5,164 nt of DNA from Flammeovirgaceae bacterium UBA2338 (GCA_002344795.1 DDUM01000084.1:1-5164), one strand, 5' to 3'; counted from the stretch's first letter, positions 1 through 5,164 are shown. Translations and numbers: made by a program. Notes: generated from the sequence alone by a model not told the origin.

Positions 1-24
1 AATAAGTTCTTTGCTAAGTTTTTC
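1..24. repeat. Left copy of 24-bp window-terminal direct repeat
   Basis: The first 24 bases match the last 24 bases of the window (5141-5164) in the same orientation at 23 of 24 positions. The one difference is T at 12 against C at 5152. A prefix matching a suffix this well is not expected by chance. It could be a repeat bounding this region, two copies of a dispersed gene end, or terminal overlap of a circular or tandem sequence. Confidence 0.85.
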
Positions 25-51
25 CGATCTTGAATGGAAATACCAAAAACG
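1..51 (-). pseudogene. Tail-like fragment of an unrecognised gene, open at left edge
   Basis: On the minus strand a frame is open from after a TAG at 52-54 to the left edge, reading RFWYFHSRSEKLSKELI. The last eight residues match the tail encoded at the right edge (EKLSEELI at 5141-5164) except for one K/E change. There is no start codon after the upstream stop, so this is not a whole gene here. It may be a decayed copy of the C-terminal region of the gene that enters from the right edge, or the same gene if the window ends overlap. I do not recognise the family. The case for coding rests only on the similarity between the two ends. Confidence 0.35.
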
Positions 52-81
52 CTATTTTGGTAGTGACTTATGAAAGGTGGC

Positions 82-102
82 ACCTGCCTACTGCAGGCAG
101 GT
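82..102. repeat. Perfect 8-bp inverted repeat (ACCTGCCT / AGGCAGGT)
   Basis: ACCTGCCT at 82-89 and AGGCAGGT at 95-102 are perfect inverted arms around a five-base centre, ACTGC. Weaker complementarity continues outward (GAAAGG on the left, CCTTC on the right). The G+C-rich palindrome stands out from its AT-rich surroundings. It resembles short extragenic palindromes that I recall being dispersed in Bacteroidota genomes, but that link cannot be tested here. It lies upstream of the chosen start of the membrane-protein gene, which argues against translation through it. Confidence 0.7.
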
Positions 103-156
103 ACAACGCCTTCATGGTCGTTGTGCGACATTTCTAGACAACCTAGATTAACATTT

Positions 157-819
157 ATGAGCCACGGTAACTTTGATTCGGTTTACCGTAAAGTTGGAAG
201 AACTACCTGCTTTATGGTTTTCGGACTTGGAATATTTTACGCCATCGTAACAACTCTTGGATTACTTTCTCTGAAATCATCCCTGGATACAATTGGTGAT
301 CCCTATTTTACAATAATGGAGATTTTAAGTATCCTAATTTCTCTGTTAATGGCAATTAGTTTGGTTGCAGTTCACTATTATGCATCGCCAGTTGATAGAT
401 TTTTTAGTCTCATTGCACTTATTTTTATGTTTATAGCTGCAGGAATTACTTCAAGTGTTCATTTCATTATTCTTTCAGTAAGCCAATATTTGGCCCCTGA
501 GCAATTACAAAATGTTTTGTTTTTCTTTTCATTCCAGTGGCCTTCTGTTGTTTATGCTTTAGACATCCTTGCATGGGATTTGTTTTTTGGACTTTCAATG
601 TTGTTTGTAGCTCCAGTTTTTAAGAAAGAAAGATTTGGAAAGAATTTAAAAGTACTTTTAATATTTTGCGGAATACTTAGCCTAATTGGACTAATTGGTG
701 TACCACTTCAAAATATGCAAATCAGAAATATAGGAATCATCGGTTATGCAGTTGTAGGTCCAGTTGCTTTTTTATTTATAGGCAAAATTCTTGGAAGCAC
801 TAAACAAGTACAAGTTTAA
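157..819 (+). CDS. Six-helix integral membrane protein, function unknown
   Basis: This 220-residue protein has six likely transmembrane helices, at about residues 17-38, 54-75, 82-107, 130-152, 165-184 and 192-212. They are joined by short loops, with basic patches after helix 4 (KKERFGKN) and near the N-terminus (YRKVGR). No catalytic motif, signal peptidase site or soluble domain is visible. The general look is that of small hypothetical membrane proteins such as the DUF4386-like group, which is only an impression. The frame stays open upstream to an ATG at 70, but those 29 extra codons run through the palindrome at 82-102 and have a non-hydrophobic, low-quality composition. I therefore start at the ATG at 157 (MSHGNFDSVYRK), which is followed directly by protein-like sequence. 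No clear ribosome binding site is present, which is common in Bacteroidota. No neighbour suggests a role. A minus-strand open frame overlaps its last codons. Confidence 0.8.
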   Translation: MSHGNFDSVYRKVGRTTCFMVFGLGIFYAIVTTLGLLSLKSSLDTIGDPYFTIMEILSILISLLMAISLVAVHYYASPVDRFFSLIALIFMFIAAGITSSVHFIILSVSQYLAPEQLQNVLFFFSFQWPSVVYALDILAWDLFFGLSMLFVAPVFKKERFGKNLKVLLIFCGILSLIGLIGVPLQNMQIRNIGIIGYAVVGPVAFLFIGKILGSTKQVQV

Positions 820-988
820 CAAAACGACCGCACTTACCTTCGCCTCTATTGGTCTTCTTGTCCAACAAAGCATAGCAGACATTGGGTATGAGATCACATT
901 TGTAATTTGTCCTATGCTGGTCGGTGATAACACCGACCATAGGCAAAAATCCACAACCGATTACGACAATGATTATTAATGAAATTGT
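800..988 (-). pseudogene. Possible remnant ORF with a hydrophobic N-terminal segment
   Basis: On the minus strand a 62-codon frame is open between a TAG at 989-991 and a TAG at 800-802. It begins with a hydrophobic stretch (SLIIIVVIGCGFLPMVGV) followed by a polar part containing NYKCDLIPNV and LLDKKTNRGEGKCGR. This resembles a lipoprotein or membrane-anchored N-terminus. No ATG, GTG or TTG lies near the front, so it could not be translated from a normal start. Its end overlaps the tail of the preceding plus-strand gene. I do not recognise it. It may be debris of a small gene or chance open sequence. The strong hairpin at 911-943 lies inside it, which favours a structured non-coding role. Confidence 0.2.
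911..943. repeat. Strong stem-loop, GGTCGGTG-ATAA-CACCGACC
   Basis: An 8-bp perfect stem (919-926 with 931-938) closes a four-base ATAA loop. It is extended by CCTAT (911-915) pairing with ATAGG (939-943), with a three-base GCT bulge on the left. It lies between the end of the membrane-protein gene and the permease, where a terminator would be expected, but no U-tract follows on either strand (CAAAAATCC on plus). I call it a structured repeat, not a proven intrinsic terminator. Confidence 0.65.
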
Positions 989-1036
989 CTAAATTGATGC
1001 TGTCCTAAAAGTGGGGAGCCTACACACAAACCCACA

Positions 1037-1056
1037 GCGATAGCCAAAGCTATTGC
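1037..1056. repeat. Short stem-loop GCGATAGC-CAAA-GCTATTGC
   Basis: Eight-base arms (1037-1044 and 1049-1056) pair with one G-T wobble around a CAAA loop. No U-tract follows. This is a minor structure in a spacer without genes, and its function is unknown. Confidence 0.4.
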
Positions 1057-1141
1057 AAGAGCCAAATTTCTCCCGCAAAGAAGGCTATTCTAAATGTCCT
1101 AATTTGACACACTTATGTTCGGTATTGAACGGAGCAATTAA

Positions 1142-1366
1142 AATACAATTGGAAATGAAGCTGGTTTAAGAGATTGGGACTGGCACGATTATTACCTTTC
1201 GCATTCACTAAAACTATGGAATAATTTAGATTTGCCATATGCTCAAGAATTACCTGAAAACCTCGTTCCGCAATCTACTTCGTCACAAGATTTACACATT
1301 CATAAATGTACTTGGCTTGACAGTCGGACTTGTGACCAGCATTTTTATTCTCCTTTGGATAATTGA
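1142..1366 (+). pseudogene. Start-less open frame, probable fragment of an unrecognised gene
   Basis: A plus-strand frame is open from after a TAA at 1139-1141 to a TGA at 1364-1366 without an ATG, GTG or TTG near the front. The part before the permease start reads like protein: EAGLRDWDWHDYYLSHSLK, then LWNNLDLPYA. It is rich in Trp, Tyr, Asp and His and is not low-complexity. After 1239 it overlaps the permease in another frame and looks like shadow sequence (cysteine- and serine-rich). I read it as the cut-off end of another gene that stops being meaningful at or near the permease start. I do not recognise the family. Confidence 0.3.
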
Positions 1367-3596
1367 CGAATTGTCTTTCGACCGTTTCGATTCAGATGCT
1401 GACCGCATTTTTAAAGTAATGGTCAACAACACGTATCCCGATGGGAAGATTGAAACGTATCCTGCCACTCCGGCTAAACTGAAGGACGTAATCATACAAG
1501 AAATTCCTGAAGTAGAATTAGCAGCTCAGTACAGTATGGAGACAGAATTGTTAGTAAAGCATGAGACGAAAGCGTACAATGAAATTGGAATTTATGCTGA
1601 CCCAACACTATTCAAGATACTTAGCTTTCCTATTATAAAAGGCAGTGAGGCCAAACCGCTAACCGACATTAAATCAATTGCTATTTCTGAAAAACTAGCA
1701 GAAAAATTATATAAGAATGAAGACCCTATCGGGAAATCGTTGAACCTGGGAGCATCTCATGAACTTATAGTTACCAGTGTCTTTGCTAACATCCCCCAAC
1801 ATTCAACTCTTCAATTTGACTTTGTTGCTTCGTTCGAACTCTTCACAAAAGAAAACCCGTGGACACAACACTGGGGAAGCGGTGGCACCAGAACAACTGT
1901 GTTGCTGAAATCATCGGCCTTTGTTGACATGGCAAATCAGAAGGTTGCTGATTTGATAAAGAATAACTGCCCCGACTGTACTACTACACCCTTTCTATTT
2001 CCGTATGTAAAGTCAAGACTTTACAATGAATTTGAAAACGGAAAGAACGCAGGAGGCAGAATACAACAGATTTACCTCTTCGGTGCAGTGGCCATACTAA
2101 TTCTTGTAATGGCGTGTATTAATTTCACAAATCTTTCCACAGCCAGAGCAACCAGTCGAAGTCGTGAAGTAGGGATTAGGAAATCAATAGGTGCTCAAAA
2201 AAATGGCCTTATTGTTCAATTCATTTCCGAGTCGATGCTGCTGTCTTTCATTGCACTGATATTCGCAATTGTAATTGTTCAGCTTCTTCTACCATTCTTT
2301 AATGAAGTTACGTCCAAAGCTATTCGGTTAGACGTAGGCAACCCAGTGTTCATTGCAGGGACTTTGGGGATTACAGCGATTTGTGGATTGCTTGCAGGAA
2401 GTTATCCTGCCTTTATCTTATCAAGATTTAATCCTGTTAAAGTCTTGAAGGGTGATACTCAACTGGGTCTAACTGGGAATACACTTCGTAAATCGCTGGT
2501 CATAGTCCAATTCACCACTTCTATAATACTGGTTGTTGGGAGCATTGCCGTGTACAAACAAATAGTTTTTATCAGTGAAAAAAATCTAGGATTTGATAAA
2601 GACAATATCATAGTGGTTGACCAAAATGAAGGTATCGTTAAATCGTACTCAGCTATTAAAAATGACTTGCATCAGTTAGCCTCTGTTGACGGTATCGCCT
2701 TTGGAGGGAACAACATATTTACTATCCCAATTACCACAACAGACCCCGTTTGGAGCAGCAAGCCGGATAACTCTTCCATTCTCTTCAAAATATACCGATG
2801 TGATGCGGAATTCATTCCGACATTGAACATTAAAATGCAGAAAGGTAGAAACTTTATTGACGCTCAAGATGCTTCCAACTATATCATTAACAGGAAGGCT
2901 GCGGAAGTTATGGGATTGACGCTTGAAAATGCGGTTGGGAATGAGCTTGAAATGTGGAATGGCAAGGGAAAAATAATCGGTATTACTGAAGACTTCCATA
3001 ATGACAATATGAAGTTTGGTATTGAACCTATGATATTCATGTATTCTGAGAATGTTGGTTCCCACTATTTCATCAAGTTAGGTGGAGAGTTACCCATAAC
3101 TGAAAATATAAAACAGGTCGAGAGTATATTCAAGAAGCACAATCCTGATTACCCTTTTGAATTTGTTTTCCTCAATGAAGTTTTCAATCAAGAGTACCAG
3201 TCAGAAGCCGTCATTGGAAAACTGTCTTTAAGTTTTACTGTCATTGCTGTTCTTATCTCATGCTTAGGACTATTTGGTCTAGCATCGTTCAATGCTGAAA
3301 GAAGAACCAAAGAATTAGGTATCCGAAAAGTGATGGGTGCCTCCGTTGGAAATCTCGTTATTATGCTCTGCGGTGATTTTACTAATCTCGTCATCGTTAG
3401 CTTGTTATTTGGCTTTCCGGTCTCTTGGTACCTTATTCGCGAATACTTGTCAGGTTATGCTTTCCATGCAGAAGTCAATTGGGGCATTTACATTTTAACG
3501 TCAATTGCAATGTTGTTTGTTGTACTACTTTCTGTAGGATACCAATCTGCTAAAGCAGCATTATCAAATCCAGTGGACTCATTACGCAATGAATAG
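1239..3596 (+). CDS. FtsX/MacB-type ABC transporter permease
   Basis: This is a complete 785-residue permease subunit of a type VII (mechanotransmission, MacB/FtsX-like) ABC system in the inner membrane. Such proteins do not form a transport channel. They couple ATP hydrolysis in the cytoplasm to movement of periplasmic domains, in antibiotic or peptide efflux or envelope work. The start (MLKNYLKTSFRNLLRHK, then helix 1 at about 21-43) is the standard opening of the Bacteroidota family. A large periplasmic domain follows (about 44-277), then helices at about 278-298, 328-352, 370-394 and 418-440, a second periplasmic domain (about 441-660), and helices at about 662-684, 706-735 and 748-768. 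The two cytoplasmic coupling motifs, SREVGIRKSIGA (308-319) and TKELGIRKVMGAS (690-702), mark the paired FtsX domains. SYPAFILSRFNP (388-399) and ITEDFHNDNMKF (582-593) are also typical. Length is normal and no frameshift is seen. No ATP-binding subunit is in the window, so it must pair with one encoded elsewhere. The substrate cannot be inferred. Confidence 0.95.
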   Translation: MLKNYLKTSFRNLLRHKIYTFINVLGLTVGLVTSIFILLWIIDELSFDRFDSDADRIFKVMVNNTYPDGKIETYPATPAKLKDVIIQEIPEVELAAQYSMETELLVKHETKAYNEIGIYADPTLFKILSFPIIKGSEAKPLTDIKSIAISEKLAEKLYKNEDPIGKSLNLGASHELIVTSVFANIPQHSTLQFDFVASFELFTKENPWTQHWGSGGTRTTVLLKSSAFVDMANQKVADLIKNNCPDCTTTPFLFPYVKSRLYNEFENGKNAGGRIQQIYLFGAVAILILVMACINFTNLSTARATSRSREVGIRKSIGAQKNGLIVQFISESMLLSFIALIFAIVIVQLLLPFFNEVTSKAIRLDVGNPVFIAGTLGITAICGLLAGSYPAFILSRFNPVKVLKGDTQLGLTGNTLRKSLVIVQFTTSIILVVGSIAVYKQIVFISEKNLGFDKDNIIVVDQNEGIVKSYSAIKNDLHQLASVDGIAFGGNNIFTIPITTTDPVWSSKPDNSSILFKIYRCDAEFIPTLNIKMQKGRNFIDAQDASNYIINRKAAEVMGLTLENAVGNELEMWNGKGKIIGITEDFHNDNMKFGIEPMIFMYSENVGSHYFIKLGGELPITENIKQVESIFKKHNPDYPFEFVFLNEVFNQEYQSEAVIGKLSLSFTVIAVLISCLGLFGLASFNAERRTKELGIRKVMGASVGNLVIMLCGDFTNLVIVSLLFGFPVSWYLIREYLSGYAFHAEVNWGIYILTSIAMLFVVLLSVGYQSAKAALSNPVDSLRNE

Positions 3597-3739
3597 CTCG
3601 AAGCATTTTATTTTCACCGAAAGTCGCACACACATTGCCTTGCCGCACATTCCGCCCACAACCCAAGCCAGTCAATAAGCGTGCTCATTCCAGTGTAAAT
3701 GGACAGTTCCATCAATGAAAATGCCCCAACGCGCGGGTA

Positions 3740-3754
3740 ACAAAATAATTTTGT
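3740..3754. repeat. Small perfect palindrome ACAAAAT-A-ATTTTGT
   Basis: Seven-base arms (3740-3746 and 3748-3754) are perfectly complementary around a single A. With no room for a loop it would act as a protein-binding palindrome or be incidental AT-rich sequence, not form an RNA hairpin. It lies just left of CTAACG (3760-3765), the outer arm of the larger element. Confidence 0.35.
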
Positions 3755-3759
3755 GCAAA

Positions 3760-3943
3760 CTAACGGGCGACAAAAGACAAGGCTCCGAATGAAGTGTGGA
3801 GAAGGGCCCTACAGCTACCAACAATGCGCATAATGCATGGCGGGCGACCGTGTTTTATTTAAAAGTTGTTTACTATATTTCGTAAACGTTCGGTGGATAC
3901 TGTTGGCTTCGAAAACCGCCACGACATTATGCGCTGGCGTTAG
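3760..3943. repeat. Segmented long inverted repeat bracketed by CTAACG / CGTTAG, attC-like in shape
   Basis: Four pairs of arms nest around one centre: GCGCATAATG (3826-3835) with CATTATGCGC (3925-3934), TGGCGG (3838-3843) with CCGCCA (3916-3921), ACCG (3847-3850) with CGGT (3891-3894), and GTTTAC (3868-3873) with GTAAAC (3882-3887). Between the first two, unequal bulges remain (CA on the left, CGA on the right). Outside them, CTAACG (3760-3765) and CGTTAG (3938-3943) are also inverted. Folded single strands with bulges and a terminal GTTAG recall integron attC sites. However, the right core GTTAGGG misses the last position of the GTTRRRY consensus, the left partner near the stem (TACCAAC) fits poorly, and the CTAACG-CGTTAG span of 184 bases is long. 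No integrase is in view. The inverted repeat is certain, the attC reading is speculative. Confidence 0.6.
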
Positions 3944-3953
3944 GGCACATGCT

Positions 3954-4106
3954 GAAAGACCATACTTTGTGGCGGAAACCAAAGGAGAAGGACAGGAATT
4001 GAGAGGGTCTGAAAAAATGAAAATCAAGTGTGGTACTGAACACTTCAAAAAGTTTGAAGATGTAGTGTATAAACGTGTTTCCAAAGTCAGTGAATTAAAT
4101 TCTTAA
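3954..4106 (+). pseudogene. res: C-terminal remnant of a type III restriction endonuclease (Res)
   Basis: The last 50 codons of a frame ending at TAA 4104-4106 read ERPYFVAETKGEG, then LRGSEKMKIKCGTEHF, and end VSKVSELNS. This matches the end of type III Res subunits: a hydrophobic strand followed by ETK (the E-x-K half of the PD-(D/E)xK nuclease site, codons 3975-3983), then a basic SEKxKIxCGxxHF helix and a short VxYKxVxSxSEL strand at the C-terminus. Res proteins are usually about 900-1000 residues, with an SF2 helicase core before this nuclease domain, and they cut DNA with a Mod partner. Everything before the ETK strand is missing, including the catalytic Asp, so no activity is possible. 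Homology-like sequence begins about 10 bases after CGTTAG at 3943, suggesting the gene was cut there. An internal ATG at 4017 could give a 29-residue peptide but is just the remnant. RhuM follows 11 bases later on the same strand. Identification is from motif memory, not a search. Confidence 0.65.
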
Positions 4107-4117
4107 AGTAATTGTGC

Positions 4118-4912
4118 ATGAGTAAAGAACTTACACCACAAGAAAATAACGAAAGCGACATTATTTTTTACACTACACCTGACGGTGCGGTGCATATAGA
4201 AGTCTTTTTTCAAAACGAAACGTTTTGGCTCACCCAAAAAAGGATGGCCGAACTTTTTGGTGTAGAAGTGCCAGCCATCAGCAAGCACCTTGCAAATATC
4301 TTTGAATCAGGCGAATTAATGCCGGAGTCAACTGTTTCCATTTTGGAAATAGTTCAGAAAGAAGGCAGCCGGAACGTAACCCGGAAAATGGAGTTTTACA
4401 ACTTAGACGCCATTATAGCGGTAGGTTACAGGGTAAATAGCCGTCAGGCAACACAGTTCCGTATATGGGCTACCAAAACCCTCCGGGAGTTCATTATAAA
4501 AGGCTTTGTACTGGATGATGAACGATTGAAGCAAGGGCAACGCTTCGGGAAAGATTACTTTGATGAATTATTGGAACGTATCAGGGAGATACGAGCCAGT
4601 GAAAGGCGTTTTTACCTTAAAATAACCGACATATACGAGCAATGCAGCATTGACTACAACAAAGAGGCAGAGATTACTCAAACATTCTTTAAAACAGTTC
4701 AAAACAAACTGCATTGGGCTATCACCGGCAAAACAGCCGCCCAGATCATTGCTGAAAGAGCAGATTCCAGCAAATCGAATATGGGTTTGCAAACCTTTAA
4801 AAATGCTCTAGTCACACACACCAGGAAGGGACACCTAGGAAAAAAATACACACTATCTCTGGACGAGATTGGGGCATTAAAATTTGTTGTTTCTATTAAT
4901 TCTATCCAATAG
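4118..4912 (+). CDS. rhuM: RhuM-family protein, C-terminally truncated
   Basis: This 264-residue protein belongs to the RhuM family, named after a Salmonella pathogenicity-island gene. The family is found mostly on genomic islands and beside restriction-modification systems, and its biochemical role is not settled. After a short acidic lead (MSKELTPQENNESDIIFYTT), residues 36-67 hold the hallmark FWLTQKRMAELFGVEVPAISKH region, a helix-turn-helix-like segment. It continues with EFYNLDAIIAVGYRVNSRQA (92-111), FRIWATKTLREFIIKGFVLD (114-133), then FGKDYFDELLERIREIRASE (143-162) and FFKTVQNKLHWAITGKTAA (190-208). Family members usually run about 330-345 residues with a MYLDYAE-type helical C-terminus. 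Here the match fades around residues 229-257 and ends at VVSINSIQ, so roughly 70 residues are missing. No other frame downstream restores them, which suggests recombination, not a frameshift. A TTG at 4112 extends the frame by two codons, and I prefer the ATG at 4118. It lies 11 bases after the Res remnant, as in a restriction locus. Confidence 0.88.
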   Translation: MSKELTPQENNESDIIFYTTPDGAVHIEVFFQNETFWLTQKRMAELFGVEVPAISKHLANIFESGELMPESTVSILEIVQKEGSRNVTRKMEFYNLDAIIAVGYRVNSRQATQFRIWATKTLREFIIKGFVLDDERLKQGQRFGKDYFDELLERIREIRASERRFYLKITDIYEQCSIDYNKEAEITQTFFKTVQNKLHWAITGKTAAQIIAERADSSKSNMGLQTFKNALVTHTRKGHLGKKYTLSLDEIGALKFVVSINSIQ

Positions 4913-5004
4913 ACGTTGGTGTAAAAGCGTATTATAAGCTTGACAAATTTGCTGATATTAGCATAGATAGCATAAAACTATATGCAAGTGGCCCACCAAT
5001 ATAA
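4900..5004 (+). pseudogene. Short start-less fragment after RhuM
   Basis: After a TAA at 4897-4899 a plus-strand frame stays open for 34 codons to a TAA at 5002-5004. It reads DVGVKAYYKLDKFADISIDS, then IKLYASGPPI. It overlaps the end of RhuM in a different frame and has no start codon. The composition is protein-like, but I do not recognise it. It may be the end of a gene joined to RhuM by the event that removed the RhuM C-terminus, or chance. Confidence 0.2.
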
Positions 5005-5092
5005 AACTGCTTACAACATCAGTAGCTGTTGCGCAACCTCCAAATAAAAACATGTCTGATTTTGTTGATGACCCTTGATTGATTTTTAAATC
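5005..5092. other. Short spacer without recognised content
   Basis: This AT-rich spacer lies between the fragment after RhuM and the minus-strand gene tail. A 31-codon minus-strand frame from the ATG at 5051-5053 (MFLFGGCATATDVVSS) crosses it but is too short and unfamiliar to call. A small palindrome, GATTT-TT-AAATC (5081-5092), directly follows the minus-strand stop codon. Confidence 0.4.
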
Positions 5093-5164
5093 CTATTTAG
5101 AGTCACTCGAAGAAGACTCTAAAGCCTGTAATTGAGTTGCAATAAGTTCTTCGCTAAGTTTTTC
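5093..5164 (-). CDS. C-terminal end of an unrecognised minus-strand gene, cut by right edge
   Basis: Reading leftward from the right edge, 23 codons encode EKLSEELIATQLQALE followed by SSSSDSK and a TAG at 5093-5095. The first part is a likely amphipathic helix and the end a serine-rich tail, typical of a protein C-terminus. Eight codons (5141-5164) repeat at the left edge of the window with one K/E change. The left-edge copy is preceded by FHSRS. If the ends overlap, the tail would read FHSRSEKLS(E/K)ELI, then ATQLQALE. I do not recognise the family from so short a piece. The gene converges on RhuM, with about 180 bases between their stops. Confidence 0.5.
   Translation of the reverse strand, partial: EKLSEELIATQLQALESSSSDSK
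5096..5123. repeat. Perfect 9-bp stem-loop at the end of the minus-strand gene
   Basis: TTTAGAGTC (5096-5104) and GACTCTAAA (5115-5123) form a perfect nine-base stem around a ten-base loop. It covers the last codons of the minus-strand gene up to the base before its stop. No U-tract follows on the minus strand (GGATTTAAAAATC), so intrinsic termination is doubtful. It could protect the 3' end of the message or be a by-product of the Ser-rich codons. Confidence 0.4.
5141..5164. repeat. Right copy of 24-bp window-terminal direct repeat
   Basis: This is the partner of the repeat at 1-24, in the same orientation with one difference (C at 5152 against T at 12). On the minus strand it is the coding sequence EKLSEELI of the gene tail ending at 5093. 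How far the match continues to the right cannot be seen. Confidence 0.85.

Larger units (their letters stand above)
820..1238. other. Gene-poor spacer with hairpins and gene debris
   Basis: No intact gene is found in these ~420 bases between the membrane protein and the ABC permease. They hold a start-less minus-strand frame (to 988), the hairpins at 911-943 and 1037-1056, and a start-less plus-strand frame from 1142. A TAnnTTTG-like element (TAGATTTG, 1227-1234) lies just before the permease start, but it is too close and has no matching upstream box, so I do not call it a promoter. Confidence 0.6.
3597..3953. other. Non-coding spacer, locally G+C-rich and structured
   Basis: These ~357 bases between the permease and the Res remnant hold no convincing gene. 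A frame is open from an ATG at 3837 into the Res remnant, but its first 39 codons run through the inverted repeat and do not look like a protein family. The first half is C-rich on the plus strand (CCGCCCACAACCCAAGCC at 3650-3667). CGGGCGAC occurs twice, at 3764-3771 and 3841-3848. The second half is the long inverted repeat described separately. No terminator with a U-tract follows the permease. Confidence 0.6.

Noticed and set aside
70..156. An N-terminal extension of the membrane protein from the ATG at 70
   Set aside because: The 29 residues are encoded through a palindrome, look unlike a signal or membrane segment, and a good ATG follows at 157.
1227..1234. TAGATTTG fits the Bacteroidota TAnnTTTG promoter element before the permease
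   Set aside because: It is only four bases from the start codon and lacks a TTTG/TTG box at the expected distance upstream. In AT-rich sequence this is easily chance.
2676..3065. A 129-codon minus-strand open frame inside the permease gene
   Set aside because: It is antisense shadow of a strongly supported gene, with no recognisable protein features.
3760..3943. A definite integron attC site with a gene cassette
   Set aside because: The right core misses the last consensus base, the left core fits poorly, the span is long, and no integrase or second similar site is present. It is kept only as a speculative finding.
3837..3953. Open frame from the ATG at 3837 as a real 89-residue gene
   Set aside because: The first 39 codons run through the inverted repeat and show no family-like features. 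Only the part from 3954 looks coding, as a Res remnant.
1..5164. A complete small plasmid closed by the terminal repeat
   Set aside because: No replication, partition or mobilisation gene is visible, and the repeat copies differ by one base. Circularity is possible but not supported enough to call.

Overview
The window looks like a piece of an AT-rich Bacteroidota (Cytophagales, Chitinophagales or Flavobacteriia-type) genome, probably from an accessory region. The taxonomic hint comes mainly from the 785-residue FtsX-type ABC permease, whose opening and paired GIRK motifs are typical of that phylum. The lack of clear Shine-Dalgarno sequences fits too. No RNA gene, CRISPR array, intact mobile element or replication gene was found.

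Layout: (1) 1-156 holds a 24-base sequence that recurs at the far right end of the window, a tail-like minus-strand frame, and a short perfect palindrome. (2) 157-819 encodes a six-helix membrane protein of unknown function. (3) 820-1238 has no intact gene. It carries hairpins and two start-less open frames, one on each strand, that look like gene debris. (4) 1239-3596 is a complete MacB/FtsX-type permease without its ATPase in view. (5) 3597-3953 is non-coding and dominated by a long segmented inverted repeat bracketed by CTAACG and CGTTAG. (6) 3954-4106 is, by motif, the last ~50 residues of a type III restriction endonuclease (Res), and it begins about 10 bases after that bracket. (7) 4118-4912 is a RhuM-family protein that keeps its N-terminal and central parts but loses the usual C-terminus. 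(8) 4900-5164 holds another short fragment and the C-terminal tail of an unrecognised minus-strand gene that runs off the right edge.

The genes do not form a pathway. Two intact membrane-protein genes sit among truncated pieces of other genes, with stem-loop-forming sequence between them. The Res tail followed directly by RhuM is best read as the remains of a restriction-modification locus, since RhuM-family genes are often found beside such systems. The overall picture is a recombination-prone mosaic. Its most notable signals are the matching ends of the window, the inverted-repeat element that appears to cut into res, and the repeated loss of gene ends. I do not see a complete new defence or mobile system.
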